Part shown: piece by piece, positions 33,959 through 43,497 of the stretch | Position numbering within the stretch: position 1 is the first letter of the stretch | Layout of the letters: every line of letters begins with the position of its first letter | Source of the DNA: Anaerolineaceae bacterium | GTDB lineage: Bacteria; Chloroflexota; Anaerolineae; Anaerolineales; Anaerolineaceae | DNA: 53,473 nucleotides | Direction of reading: 5' to 3' | Assembly: GCA_002702705.1 (NCBI GenBank) | Contig: PABH01000011.1 | Coordinates: 1-53,473, forward strand | Position numbers and translations under genes: made by a program | The notes under the pieces: model-generated | The model's database searches: none | Seen by the model: only the letters and a program-made list of their open reading frames with translations | What the model was told of the DNA's origin: nothing

Positions 33959-35023
33959 ATGCAGGTAAAAAATTTATATCCGTATCTTCAAGCAATTTTG
34001 GCTGCAATTTTTTTTGGCATAAGTACACCATTATCAAAGTTACTACTTGGCGAGATAGATTCTATTGTTTTAGCTTCGTTGTTATACTTAGGCAGTGGCT
34101 TGGGTATAACTATACTATTGTTATTTCAAAAAAAATTCTCGAACACCTTCTCAAATGAAGCAAAAATTGGTCGACCAGATATACCCTGGCTATTTGGAGC
34201 CGTTCTTGCAGGGGGTGTAGCTGCTCCAATTCTGTTATTATATAGTTTGAGAAATACGAGTGCGGCGAGCGCATCACTTCTTCTAAACTTCGAAGGTGTT
34301 GCGACCACGATAATTGCTGCGCTTATTTTCAAAGAAGAAATTGGTAAACGAGTTTTTTTTGCGATGATTTCGATTACGGTAGGTAGTATCCTGCTTTCAT
34401 GGATGCCTACTTCAAATTTGCAATTTTCTTTGGCTGCTTCTGGTATTGTAGGAGCTTGTATTTTATGGGGATTCGATAACAATTTTATACAAAAAATATC
34501 GGCAAAAAACCCTTTAATTATTGTTGCCATCAAAGGTATTAGCTCAGGCATATTTTCATTAGTATTGGCTTTTTTACTTAAAAAGTCATTACCAGCAAAT
34601 AATCAAATTATATTTGCTTTATTGCTTGGATTTGTATGCTACGGTGTGAGTATAGCATTATTTATCATGGCTATGCGGAATTTGGGTGCAGTTCGGACAA
34701 GTACCATGTTTAGTACAGCACCTTTTGTGGGTATGATTTCCTCAATTGCTATATTTAAGAATATACCTCAAGGTTTATTTTATTATTCGTTACCCTTCAT
34801 GTTTATTGGAGCATGGCTGATGCTTGGAGAACACCATGAACACACCCATATTCATGGAATAATTGAACATGAACACTCACATTCACATCCAGAAATCCAT
34901 CATGAGCATACGCATATTGAAGATTTGCACTCAAGTGGCAAACACTCTCATAAACATATTCATGATTTTATCGAGCATAACCACCCGCATACACCCGATA
35001 TACACCATCGTCATCAACACTAG
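33959..35023 (+). CDS. EamA/DMT-family transporter with His-rich C-terminal tail
   Basis: About ten transmembrane helices in two EamA repeats (LQAILAAIFFGISTPLSKLLL; GIVGACILWGFDNNF) fill residues 1-295. The last 60 or so residues are hydrophilic with more than 25 histidines (HEHTHIHG, HEHSHSHPEIHHEHTH). EamA proteins export or import metabolites; a His-rich tail is unusual for them and typical of metal transporters such as CDF or RcnA. Metal transport or metal-regulated activity is inferred. TATAAT at 33934 is a possible -10. It lies at the start of the copper cluster. Confidence 0.85.
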   Translation: MQVKNLYPYLQAILAAIFFGISTPLSKLLLGEIDSIVLASLLYLGSGLGITILLLFQKKFSNTFSNEAKIGRPDIPWLFGAVLAGGVAAPILLLYSLRNTSAASASLLLNFEGVATTIIAALIFKEEIGKRVFFAMISITVGSILLSWMPTSNLQFSLAASGIVGACILWGFDNNFIQKISAKNPLIIVAIKGISSGIFSLVLAFLLKKSLPANNQIIFALLLGFVCYGVSIALFIMAMRNLGAVRTSTMFSTAPFVGMISSIAIFKNIPQGLFYYSLPFMFIGAWLMLGEHHEHTHIHGIIEHEHSHSHPEIHHEHTHIEDLHSSGKHSHKHIHDFIEHNHPHTPDIHHRHQH

Positions 35024-35159
35024 TTTTTGAATCTTCCTTCACTTTATAGGCAAAAACACTTAGCTTGACGCCGATCATTTGGCGCTATTATTTCCACAAC
35101 AACTTCAATATACTTGCTTTGTACACAAAAAATATTGATGGAAAAAAAGGAGATAAATC

Positions 35160-35336
35160 ATGCATAAAGATTTAGTATGTGGAATGGACGTAGATCCAGA
35201 AACAGCAGCGGGGAAATCTGAATTTCAGGGAGAAACGTATTATTTTTGTTCGCAGGGGTGCAAAAAAGCATTCGACAAAGAACCTGAAAAATATGTTAAA
35301 CAATCGAAAGACAGTCATTCAGGACATCATCATTAA
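35160..35336 (+). CDS. Small YHS-domain protein with His tail
   Basis: A 58-residue protein: MHKDLVCGMDVDPETA, then YYFCSQGCKKAFDKEPEKYV, the YHS/TRASH module with Cys at about 7, 30 and 34, then a C-terminal SGHHHH-like histidine cluster. It probably binds Cu or another soft metal in the cytoplasm. AAAGGAG precedes the ATG by seven bases. A strong hairpin follows, so it is likely monocistronic. The N-terminal domain of the CopA ATPase at 40830 is very similar. Confidence 0.85.
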   Translation: MHKDLVCGMDVDPETAAGKSEFQGETYYFCSQGCKKAFDKEPEKYVKQSKDSHSGHHH

Positions 35337-35348
35337 AATTAATAAATA

Positions 35349-35387
35349 TGCTTTGCCCGTTTACTATAAAGGAAAACGGGCAAAGCA
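35349..35387 (+). terminator. Hairpin after the YHS gene
   Basis: TGCTTTGCCCGTTT at 35349-35362 pairs perfectly with its inverse at 35374-35387. The right arm is followed by ATAGTAGG without a T-run, so termination efficiency is uncertain. It ends 12 bases before the lgt start codon and could also affect its translation. Confidence 0.6.
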
Positions 35388-35399
35388 ATAGTAGGTATT

Positions 35400-36203
35400 A
35401 TGATCACAATTTCAATCGATCCAATATTATTTTCAATTGGTCAGTTCCACATTCGCTGGTACAGTCTAATCGTCACAACTGCGATTATTATTGGCGGATG
35501 GTTAGCAATTCAAGAAGCCGGCAGAAAAGGATTTAATAAAGAAAGTGTGACCAATGGCGCTGTATGGATTATTATTGCCGGATTAGTTGGTGCCAGACTT
35601 TTTCACGTGATAGACCATTGGTCGGATGTCTTTGCGATGAATCCAATCCGTGCTTTTTATATTTGGGAAGGAGGTCTAGCCATCTGGGGTGGTATCGTCG
35701 GTGGGTTAATTGCGGCTGTCATCCTCGCCCGTGTCCAACATTGGAAATTACCACGCTTTTTAGATGCCTTGGTCCCAGGTGTTGTTTTGGGACAGGCTGT
35801 TGGAAGGTTAGCCTGTGTAATCACTGGTGATTCAATTGGAAAGTTTACAAGCGGGCCTTTTGGGTTTGCATATACAAGCCCAAATGCCATGGTTCCGCAA
35901 CTCGGTGTATATTATACCCCTACCCCCGTTTATGAAATATTCATGAACTTGGCAATCTTTTCGCTCTTGTGGAACTTGCGCAAGAAAAACTTACCGGATG
36001 GAATTTTAACGCTGATTTATTTGCTTGCGTATGCAGTAATTCGGTTTTTTATTGCTTTTACCAGCGCATACAAAATTATCGCTTTTGGTCTTAATCAAGC
36101 CCAACTTATTAGCATTCTTGTTTTTACCATAAGTGCACCATTATTGATTTTCCTAACAACGCAGAAAAGAAAACTTTCTATTAGAAGTAAGTCAATGTCA
36201 TAA
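35400..36203 (+). CDS. lgt: Prolipoprotein diacylglyceryl transferase family protein
   Basis: The 267-residue, seven-helix protein has Lgt features: IRWYSLI near the N-terminus, GARLFHVIDHW, GGLAIWGGIVGG, GQAVGRLACVITGD and TPVYEI. It is closer to true Lgt than the paralogue at 20888, although the catalytic-region HGG appears as WGG and GRxGN as GRLAC. Lgt transfers diacylglyceryl from phosphatidylglycerol to the lipobox cysteine. Many lipoproteins are encoded in this window, which gives it substrates. Which of the two family members is the housekeeping enzyme, if either, cannot be told here. Confidence 0.75.
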   Translation: MITISIDPILFSIGQFHIRWYSLIVTTAIIIGGWLAIQEAGRKGFNKESVTNGAVWIIIAGLVGARLFHVIDHWSDVFAMNPIRAFYIWEGGLAIWGGIVGGLIAAVILARVQHWKLPRFLDALVPGVVLGQAVGRLACVITGDSIGKFTSGPFGFAYTSPNAMVPQLGVYYTPTPVYEIFMNLAIFSLLWNLRKKNLPDGILTLIYLLAYAVIRFFIAFTSAYKIIAFGLNQAQLISILVFTISAPLLIFLTTQKRKLSIRSKSMS

Positions 36204-36324
36204 GACACTGATTCAAATCACAGTAAAGAAAATATTACTCACTTTTCTTTTTATTGTTTTTAATTCGTTAGATCCACCGTTTTCCCGCCAAAGCTCAATG
36301 AAATCAAAGGAGCGACAAAACGAT

Positions 36325-37377
36325 ATGATAAATAAACCAAATAGTCAATCCTCCCCTGATCTTGAATTACTCCTGATCGAAGAAACTATAAATCGTCTTG
36401 AAGTAGGTGATTCCGGTTACATACGAAACATGGTTATCAATTTCCTTATTGCCTTAAAATCCAAACCTTTCATCATTTTGACAGGACCTCCTGAGTCAGC
36501 AAAAGAGAAATTGGTAGAAGATTTTAATAATATTTTGATCGGTAAAGATACCCATCAGTATCAAACAATGATAGGACACCCTTGGTGGGCAGCAAAAAGT
36601 ATTAATGTGATAGAGAACATACGATTTCAATCCAGATTCAATACTTTCAAACTGGAATTGTTACTGGAAGAGGCAGTACTATTTCATAATAAAAGTCGGA
36701 TATTTATTGCAACGATGACTAAAATCAGCCGAGGTGAATTGCTTGAATACTTTACGGAAACAGCGTTTCAATTAAGACATGGGCAAATAATGCGATTGCC
36801 TGGTTCACATTTTTTTGAGCCGATTCCTTTTCCGACAAACCTCTCCATCATAGGCACTATGGATTCATCTGATTTTTTTTGGGTTGATTCTGATTTACTG
36901 CCACAAACTACAATTTTACCCTGCTTGCTCATTTCTAATTCATCATCTCGTAATTTAAAAGCCACTATGAATCAGATCTCATTTCAAAAAGTCTTACTAC
37001 AATCCTCTATTCGTTCTCCCCAACAGGCATTTAAAAAAGTTTTAAAGGTAACCAATACACTTTCTCAAGCTCTATTTCCGTTTTTACAGATAACTCAAAT
37101 ATTACGGAAAGAACTTTCCCGATATGCTGGTAATTTTTTGACAGAAGGAATGATTTATTTGGCTAACTCCTGGTCATATACAGGGAATGGTTTATTTTCT
37201 AAAAATCCTAGGGAAAACTTACACTTCGCTTTAGATTTAGCGATTACACAATCGCTCTTTTTACCCTGCATGGAAGAAATATCTAAATCGAAAAAACTAC
37301 AAGACAGTTTGAACAATATTCTTGGAAATAAATTTTCAAATGCAACTGCTTATCTTCGTCAATTGCACCCCATATAA
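36325..37377 (+). CDS. Degenerate AAA-type (McrB/MoxR-like) protein
   Basis: The roughly 350-residue product has PFIILTGPPESAKEKL where McrB/MoxR-like AAA proteins have a Walker A GPPGTGKT; the lysine-serine/threonine pair is lost. Later, PFPTNLSIIGTMDSSDFFWVDSDLL matches the sensor-like PPNLYIIGTMN segment of McrB. ATP hydrolysis therefore looks impaired, and the protein may be a structural pseudo-ATPase. The ATG at 36325 has AAAGGAG 12 bases upstream; an ATG at 36298 has no such site. It stands alone between lgt and the multicopper oxidase. No McrC-like partner is nearby. Confidence 0.55.
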   Translation: MINKPNSQSSPDLELLLIEETINRLEVGDSGYIRNMVINFLIALKSKPFIILTGPPESAKEKLVEDFNNILIGKDTHQYQTMIGHPWWAAKSINVIENIRFQSRFNTFKLELLLEEAVLFHNKSRIFIATMTKISRGELLEYFTETAFQLRHGQIMRLPGSHFFEPIPFPTNLSIIGTMDSSDFFWVDSDLLPQTTILPCLLISNSSSRNLKATMNQISFQKVLLQSSIRSPQQAFKKVLKVTNTLSQALFPFLQITQILRKELSRYAGNFLTEGMIYLANSWSYTGNGLFSKNPRENLHFALDLAITQSLFLPCMEEISKSKKLQDSLNNILGNKFSNATAYLRQLHPI

Positions 37378-37503
37378 GTTTTTTTGCTTGTAAATAGGCA
37401 TTATCACTTACCTTATGTTCCGCAATTTAGCGCTTCTCTTAACTCTGTCAATAATCTACTCTTGTAACAATATAGAATTTAGCATACTACAGGAGAGATA
37501 CTG

Positions 37504-38577
37504 TTGAGAAAAATTTACGTCATTTTTCCGATTATCATTACAAGTTTATTTCTTTTAACTGCCTGTTCCACCCAAAGTAAATCTGAGATTTTTAACGTTA
37601 TGGAATCTGAAGATAAATTAAGTGCAACCGTTACACCCGGTACTATGGCACCTTCTTCCGATAGTAACCACATGATGCAACCGATCAGTGGGGAGAATAT
37701 TCAAAACACCTCAGACGGAATCGGCGGTCAACCTCTTGATTTTCGTTTAGAAGGTAATGTAAAAGTGTTTGAATTAGTTACGAAACCGGTTAAATGGCAG
37801 ATTATTCAAGATGTTTTCGTAACTGCCTGGACGTATAACGGTACTGTTCCCGGGCCAATGATTCGGGTGACCGAAGGTGATATTGTTCGAATTCTGATTA
37901 AGAATGAATTGCCAGAACCAACCACAATCCATTGGCATGGCATAGCTGTACCAAATGCAATGGATGGTATTCCCGATATTACCCAGAAACCAATTCTCCC
38001 AGGAGAGACCTTTACTTATGAGTTTATCGCTCAGCTTACGGGAACATACATGTATCATTCACATTACGATGGAGATGTTCAAGTTTCTGCTGGATTATAT
38101 GCCCCCTTCATCATTGATCCGAAAGAACTTACCTCTCCAGCACCAGATATTGACGTTAATTTGATGATTTCCGAATGGTTACTTAGGGATGGAGAAACCT
38201 TTGCTGCCATGCCGATGGCGGGCATGGAACCCAATTATTTCACCATTAATGGCAAAGCCTTTCCGGATACGGAAACAATCAATGTCAAGAAAGGGCAACT
38301 CGTTCGCTTACGTCTGGCAGGAATTGGTCAATTTGTTCATCCAATTCATTTGCACGGTGTTCCTTTTACAATTGTGGCAACTGATGGGCATCCTGTTCCA
38401 AAAGCAGCCCAACTAACCAAAGACACCGTCTTAGTTTCGCCGGGTGAACGCTATGATATTGAATTTGTAGCTACAGAATCAGGTCAGTGGATATTGCACT
38501 GTCATATTCTTCATCACACAACCAACAACAACGTTGAACCAGGTGGTTTGATGTTGATAATTAATGTTACAGATTAA
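37504..38577 (+). CDS. Multicopper oxidase lipoprotein
   Basis: A 357-residue protein with lipoprotein signal (LLTACST) and two recognisable cupredoxin domains. All four copper motifs are present: IHWHG, YHSHYD, HPIHLHG and HCHILHH. The HCH motif supplies the type 1 copper and the trinuclear site. At the usual axial-ligand position no Met is evident (HCHILHHTTNN), which would fit a high-potential type 1 site. Likely a Cu(I) or organic oxidase outside the cytoplasm. The start is TTG at 37504 with AGGAG eight bases upstream. It is co-transcribed with the YtkA-like gene 13 bases downstream. Confidence 0.9.
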   Translation: MRKIYVIFPIIITSLFLLTACSTQSKSEIFNVMESEDKLSATVTPGTMAPSSDSNHMMQPISGENIQNTSDGIGGQPLDFRLEGNVKVFELVTKPVKWQIIQDVFVTAWTYNGTVPGPMIRVTEGDIVRILIKNELPEPTTIHWHGIAVPNAMDGIPDITQKPILPGETFTYEFIAQLTGTYMYHSHYDGDVQVSAGLYAPFIIDPKELTSPAPDIDVNLMISEWLLRDGETFAAMPMAGMEPNYFTINGKAFPDTETINVKKGQLVRLRLAGIGQFVHPIHLHGVPFTIVATDGHPVPKAAQLTKDTVLVSPGERYDIEFVATESGQWILHCHILHHTTNNNVEPGGLMLIINVTD

Positions 38578-38590
38578 ACCAGGAGAAAAA

Positions 38591-38986
38591 ATGAACTACA
38601 AATGGAAATTGACAGGAATCTTACTAATTATTGCAGTTCTGCTGGCTGGCTGCAGTAATACCACGGTGCAACCGCAGGAATCAACCTTAAAAACCGTAGA
38701 GATTACGATGAGTACCAACCCTCCTATGCCAACAGTTGGAGTAAATGAACTGGTCATTAATCTTAGAAATGAAAAAAATCAACCAATAACAGGCGCCAAC
38801 GTAGATATTAGCGCGGACCACAGTGAAATGAGCGGCATGACTATGAACGGAGTGGCAACTGAGCAAGAAAATGGCAATTACGCTATTACAGCAGATTTTA
38901 GCATGCTCGGATTATGGAAAATAACGATTGTTGTTCAGAAGGAAGAGGTCGAATACAAAAAAGTTTTAGACCTAAAAATTCAATAG
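38591..38986 (+). CDS. YtkA-like lipoprotein
   Basis: From the ATG at 38591 (AGGAG directly upstream) this is a 131-residue lipoprotein (LLAGCSN) with a YtkA/FixH-like immunoglobulin fold: VEITMSTNPPMPTVGVNELVI, a Met/His stretch SADHSEMSGMTMNG and GLWKITIVV. The Met/His cluster suggests copper binding. Such proteins accompany multicopper oxidases and CopA in copper-resistance operons. It follows the oxidase gene by 13 bases. Confidence 0.8.
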   Translation: MNYKWKLTGILLIIAVLLAGCSNTTVQPQESTLKTVEITMSTNPPMPTVGVNELVINLRNEKNQPITGANVDISADHSEMSGMTMNGVATEQENGNYAITADFSMLGLWKITIVVQKEEVEYKKVLDLKIQ

Positions 38987-39002
38987 CTTCATAATTAATG
39001 AA

Positions 39003-39039
39003 TGCTATAGAGCACCCAATATTTGGGTGCTCTATAGCA
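39003..39039 (+). terminator. Perfect 17-bp hairpin after the YtkA-like gene
   Basis: TGCTATAGAGCACCCAA at 39003-39019 pairs perfectly with 39023-39039 over a three-base loop. No T-run follows, which is unusual for an intrinsic terminator of this strength. It ends 20 bases before the DUF2085 start codon. Confidence 0.65.
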
Positions 39040-39058
39040 GAAATTCGAGTAACTCAGT

Positions 39059-39841
39059 ATGGCTTCCCTTATAAATGGTTCTTCATTATCTTTAAAAAAA
39101 TCCGATCAATTTGTACATTGGTTAGGCCGTCATTGGGTTTTGGTATTTAGTTTGTTATTTGGACTTTACGTTTTGACACCTTTCCTTGCACCAGTGTTTA
39201 TGGCTGCTGGTTTTCCTATTCCCGCAAAAGCAATCTATTGGTTTTATTCTTTCTTTTGCCATCAATTACCGCAAAGGTCCTATTTTTTATTTGGGAATAA
39301 TATTTCTTACAGCCTTTCGGAAATACGGACTGTTTGGCAAGATAGCGGTAATATCCTCTTATTGCGACAATTTACAGGCAATTCACAAATGGGTTGGAAA
39401 GTGGCTTGGTCGGATCGAATGGTATCAATGTATACCAGTATTTGGATTTTTATCATCGTATGGGGTTTATTAAAGAAAAAAATAAAACCTATACCTTGGT
39501 GGGGTCTGGCCTTATTCATATTACCAATGGCGATTGATGGCACATCACACATGATCAGTGATTTTGCGGGTATAGGTCAGGGATTCAGAGATACAAATTC
39601 CTGGTTAGCAGCAATAACAAACCATAAATTTGCACTCTCCTTTTATGTAGGTGATGCCTGGGGATCCTTTAATGCCTGGATGAGATTAATCAGTGGTGTT
39701 CTGTTCGGTCTGGGAATCGTCTGGTTTAGTTTCCCTTACATTGAAGATTCTTTTATAAATTCAACCAAAATAGTGGAGTATAAAACTCAATATCAGTCTT
39801 TACTAAACAAAGAAAAAGAACGCCTGACAGATGGAGCATAA
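39059..39841 (+). CDS. DUF2085 membrane protein
   Basis: The 260-residue protein has about five hydrophobic segments and the DUF2085 hallmarks: WFYSFFCHQLPQRSYFLFG near residue 65 and a CWGC-free SDRMVSMYTSIWIF region. The Cys-His-Gln motif at the membrane face is invariant in the family and may bind metal. Function is unknown. It lies between the multicopper oxidase pair and a NarL-type regulator. Confidence 0.75.
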   Translation: MASLINGSSLSLKKSDQFVHWLGRHWVLVFSLLFGLYVLTPFLAPVFMAAGFPIPAKAIYWFYSFFCHQLPQRSYFLFGNNISYSLSEIRTVWQDSGNILLLRQFTGNSQMGWKVAWSDRMVSMYTSIWIFIIVWGLLKKKIKPIPWWGLALFILPMAIDGTSHMISDFAGIGQGFRDTNSWLAAITNHKFALSFYVGDAWGSFNAWMRLISGVLFGLGIVWFSFPYIEDSFINSTKIVEYKTQYQSLLNKEKERLTDGA

Positions 39842-39904
39842 ACAATAGCGTTTTCACTGAGACGTAATAAGTTCTACATGGCATTCAGAATTAGAAGGAA
39901 AATA

Positions 39905-40588
39905 ATGGATATAGAAAATCGATCATTAAACTCAGTGATTAAAGTTGTTTTAGCAGACGATCATGCTGTTGTGAGGTCAGGAACTCATCAATTTTTAGAA
40001 CAAGCCAGAGATATCCAGGTTATCGGAGAAGCATCCGATGGCGAAATGGCGTTGACGATGGTTGAACGGATGAAGCCCGATGTCGCTGTTTTGGATATTC
40101 AGATGCCCAAAATGAGTGGGATTCAAGTTTCAAGGGAGATTCAAGCCAGGAAGCTGCCGGTTGGTGTGCTAATTCTTACGTCATATGACGATGCCCCATA
40201 TATATCTGCGGTAATGAAAACCGGTGCGAATGGTTATATTCTTAAAACAGCTTCGCCTGAGGAGATCATCAACGCTGTTCGGAAAGTTTATCGGGGAAAG
40301 TCCGTTTTAGATGGTATGATCTTATCCCAAATAGTCGCCAACATCGCAGAAACAAATGAACCTCCACTTTATGAGAAATTGACTGAACGGGAAATAGAAA
40401 TTTTAGCGTTGGTCGCAAAAGGATTGACCAACCGTTTAATTGGTTTTGAATTAGAGGTCAGTGACCGTACAGTTCAAGGGCATATTTCGCGTATCTTCGC
40501 GAAACTGCAAGTTAACAGTCGAACAGAAGCTGTTATGCGTGGTTTATCCCTTGGGTGGATTGAGCTTCCTGAAACATTCAATGAATAA
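39905..40588 (+). CDS. NarL-family response regulator, orphan
   Basis: Receiver domain with VLADDHAVVRSG, Asp in VAVLDIQMP, Thr in ILTSYDD and Lys in ILKTAS; C-terminal LuxR helix-turn-helix with LTEREIEILALVAKGLTNRLIG. It is clearly a paralogue of the regulator at 31441. No kinase gene is adjacent, so the kinase at 32096 may serve both. The ATG at 39905 has GAAGG at proper distance, while that at 39878 does not. The CopA ATPase gene follows after 241 bases. Confidence 0.87.
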   Translation: MDIENRSLNSVIKVVLADDHAVVRSGTHQFLEQARDIQVIGEASDGEMALTMVERMKPDVAVLDIQMPKMSGIQVSREIQARKLPVGVLILTSYDDAPYISAVMKTGANGYILKTASPEEIINAVRKVYRGKSVLDGMILSQIVANIAETNEPPLYEKLTEREIEILALVAKGLTNRLIGFELEVSDRTVQGHISRIFAKLQVNSRTEAVMRGLSLGWIELPETFNE

Positions 40589-40747
40589 GCCTACAAAATC
40601 GGAATTCTTCCCCTTCTTTCATTGCCGAGTTACTTCTATTTCATAATAAGCATAACAGCCTATTTTCAGCAAGCTGATTGACTTAGCGATAACCTCGCAT
40701 TTTTGCGCTGTTCAATCATCTTTTCATACGCTACGATTAAATAAATA

Positions 40748-40802
40748 TTTTGTACCCTTCCCTTAATTTAGGGACTCCTCGAATTATTAAAATGGTACAA
40801 AA
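40748..40802. promoter_or_regulatory. Nested inverted repeats upstream of copA
   Basis: TTTTGTACC at 40748-40756 and GGTACAAAA at 40794-40802 form an outer inverted repeat. Inside it lies a near-palindrome TCCCTTAATTTAGGGA at 40759-40774. The elements end 28 bases before the copA start codon and are candidate operator sites for copper-responsive control. Confidence 0.5.
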
Positions 40803-40829
40803 AATCTTTTTCATGCAAGAGGTGATTTT

Positions 40830-43490
40830 ATGGTACAAGATCCGGTTTGTGGTATGGAAATTAAACCCGAAGAGGCTATTACAACTCGCAAATTAGACGG
40901 TAAGGAGTTTTACTTCTGCTCAGAAAATTGTATAAAGAAATTTGATGCAAATCCGCACCAATACATACAAAATTCAAGCCAACCTGTCGGTTCCGCAAAT
41001 ACTGGCTTTAATCCATACTCTGCTTCACTGCAAATCGAATTGCCCATAATTGGGTTCGCGAAAGAAGGGCAACCGGGCAGGGCTTTGATCCATTCAGCGT
41101 TCAACAAAATAGCAGGTATTGAGCGAGTAGTCGCAAACCCCATTGAGGAAGTTGTTATGGTGGAATATGATCCCAAATCTATTCAAATTATGGATATTGT
41201 CAATACGATCAAGAAAACCGGATATCAGGTCGGCGGTGCGCAAAAAAGAATTGGCATTGAAAGTATTCGTTGTTCTTCCTGCGTAGGATTTATCGAAAAT
41301 GAACTTAAGATAACCCCAGGTGTGTTAAATGCCTCAATCAATCTCGCTACTCAGGAAGCGACTGTTGACTACTTGCCCGAACAAACTTCATTGGAAAAGT
41401 TAAATTCTGCTATTGAAAGTTGGGGTTATAAAACTCAATCTGCGGTAAGTGATATGCCGGTTGACCAACAAGAAGCCGCTCATGACAAAGAATATCGACG
41501 TTTGATGAAGAAATTTTGGTTCGCAGCAATCATTTCCATTCCCGTACTGATCACAGCCTATCCTCAATTCATCCCAATCGTACGAGATTGGTCAATGGCA
41601 ACACTACGATTAACTTGGTTTGGAACAGCATTGTTGACTTTACCCGTTTTATTCTGGTCAGGCAGCGATTTTTTCAGCGGGGCCTGGGTTGCATTAAAAC
41701 ACAGGGCAGCCAATATGAACACATTGATCGCGTTAGGTACAGGGGCAGCCTGGTTGTACTCAACTTTTGCAATCCTTTTCCCCCAAATTTTTCCTGAAGG
41801 TACTTCTGAACCTTTTTTCGATGTGGTTTCAGTTGTTATCGCACTGGTGGTTCTCGGGCAGGCATTGGAGCTGCGTGCAAAAGGTAAAACGAGCGAGGCG
41901 ATCAAAAAACTGCTGGGTTTACAAGCCAAGACCGCTCGCGTAATACGTAATGACGTAGAAATGGATATTCCGGTAGAAGAAGTGTTAGTTGGGGATATCG
42001 TGCAGGTGCGTCCGGGTGAAAAGGTGCCGGTTGACGGAATTATCATAGAAGGTAGTTCAGCAGTAGATGAATCAATGTTAACTGGCGAAAGCTTGCCAGC
42101 CTCAAAGAAGAAAGGTGATGAAGTTATCGGGGCTACATTAAATAAAACCGGTGCGTTCAAGTTCCGAACAACCAAGGTTGGAAAAGACACCGCCCTGGCA
42201 CAAATCGTCAAAATGGTTCAGGACGCCCAAAACAGCAAGGCACCCATAGCGCGTCTGGCAGATACCATATCAGGCTTCTTTGTGCCTATTGTAATGATTT
42301 TGGCAATTATTACTTTCGTAATCTGGTTTGATTTTGGACCTCAACCACAACTCGTTTATGCTCTTGTCACCGCTGTATCCGTGCTTATAATCGCCTGTCC
42401 TTGCGCACTTGGACTGGCTACTCCAATGAGTCTGATGGTGGGAATAGGAAAGGGTGCTGAAAATGGTATTCTAATTCGTTCCGGGGAGGCATTGCAAACT
42501 GCCCAGGCTATCAAGACTGTAGTATTGGATAAAACCGGTACAATCACCAAAGGCAAACCGGAACTGACTGATATTGTAATCGTTCCCCAACAAACCACTA
42601 TTCAGAAAAATGAACTTCTGAAATTAGCCGCTTCAGTAGAAACTGTGAGTGAGCACCCATTAGCTGAAGCTATTGTGGAAGGAGCAAAAAACGAAGGTAT
42701 TTCACTTAGCAAGCCGGAAAATTTTGAGGCGATTCCGGGATATGGTGTGATTGCTTCTGTTGATCGACGACAGGTAGCCCTTGGGAACTTAAAAATGATG
42801 AACCGCCAGAACGTTGTTTTAGGAGATCTAGAATCTTTATCTGAAATACTTGCCAATAATGGTAAAACTCCTATGTTTGTTGCAATAGACGGGTTGGCTG
42901 CCGGCATCATTGCAGTAGCAGATACCGTCAAAGAAGATTCAAAAGAAGCCATAGCTGCTCTGCATCAAATGGGAATTGAAGTTGTGATGATTACTGGTGA
43001 TAATCGTCGTACTGCAGAAGCCATTGCACGGCAGGTCGGCGTTGATCGGGTACTGGCTGAGGTATTACCAGAGGATAAAGCACAGAATGTCCACCTGTTG
43101 CAAGCTGAAGGTAAAAAAGTGGCTATGGTGGGTGATGGAATTAATGATGCTCCTGCTTTGGCAAAGGCGGATGTTGGTCTGGCAATTGGTACAGGAACCG
43201 ATGTTGCCATTGAGGCATCGGATATTACCCTAATTAAGGGAAGCCTAAAAGGTGTCGCTACTGCCATTGAGGTCAGCCGAGCAACCATGCGAAATATCAA
43301 ACAAAATCTGGTGGGTGCATTTATTTATAATGCTTTAGGCGTCCCGATTGCAATGGGAGTATTGTTCCCCTTCTTTGGCGTACTGCTTAGCCCTTTACTG
43401 GCAGGTGCAGCGATGGCATTTTCATCCGTTACAGTCGTTAGTAACGCCAATAGGCTGCGCAGTTTCCGCCCAAAATTACATACGAAATGA
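40830..43490 (+). CDS. copA: CopA-type Cu(I)-exporting P1B ATPase with YHS domain
   Basis: The 886-residue protein begins with a YHS module ([26 protein letters not shown]), then two HMA-like ferredoxin folds: the first has lost its CxxC, the second keeps it as [11 protein letters not shown]. The ATPase core has the ion-path motif [13 protein letters not shown], the phosphorylated Asp in [21 protein letters not shown] and [10 protein letters not shown]. It exports Cu(I) from the cytoplasm. GAGGTGAT precedes the ATG. It heads a run with a thioredoxin-fold protein and a cupredoxin. The cysteine-free first HMA may be structural. Confidence 0.95.
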   Translation: MVQDPVCGMEIKPEEAITTRKLDGKEFYFCSENCIKKFDANPHQYIQNSSQPVGSANTGFNPYSASLQIELPIIGFAKEGQPGRALIHSAFNKIAGIERVVANPIEEVVMVEYDPKSIQIMDIVNTIKKTGYQVGGAQKRIGIESIRCSSCVGFIENELKITPGVLNASINLATQEATVDYLPEQTSLEKLNSAIESWGYKTQSAVSDMPVDQQEAAHDKEYRRLMKKFWFAAIISIPVLITAYPQFIPIVRDWSMATLRLTWFGTALLTLPVLFWSGSDFFSGAWVALKHRAANMNTLIALGTGAAWLYSTFAILFPQIFPEGTSEPFFDVVSVVIALVVLGQALELRAKGKTSEAIKKLLGLQAKTARVIRNDVEMDIPVEEVLVGDIVQVRPGEKVPVDGIIIEGSSAVDESMLTGESLPASKKKGDEVIGATLNKTGAFKFRTTKVGKDTALAQIVKMVQDAQNSKAPIARLADTISGFFVPIVMILAIITFVIWFDFGPQPQLVYALVTAVSVLIIACPCALGLATPMSLMVGIGKGAENGILIRSGEALQTAQAIKTVVLDKTGTITKGKPELTDIVIVPQQTTIQKNELLKLAASVETVSEHPLAEAIVEGAKNEGISLSKPENFEAIPGYGVIASVDRRQVALGNLKMMNRQNVVLGDLESLSEILANNGKTPMFVAIDGLAAGIIAVADTVKEDSKEAIAALHQMGIEVVMITGDNRRTAEAIARQVGVDRVLAEVLPEDKAQNVHLLQAEGKKVAMVGDGINDAPALAKADVGLAIGTGTDVAIEASDITLIKGSLKGVATAIEVSRATMRNIKQNLVGAFIYNALGVPIAMGVLFPFFGVLLSPLLAGAAMAFSSVTVVSNANRLRSFRPKLHTK

Positions 43491-43497
43491 GGTAAAA

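Noticed and set aside
35060-35095. MerR-type operator in TTGACG...TATTAT before the YHS gene
   Set aside because: The spacer is about 15 bases, shorter than the 19-20 of MerR-regulated promoters, and the inner dyad is short.
41564-43300. Long antisense frames within copA
   Set aside because: They are shadows of the strongly conserved P-type ATPase and show no independent start signals or domains.
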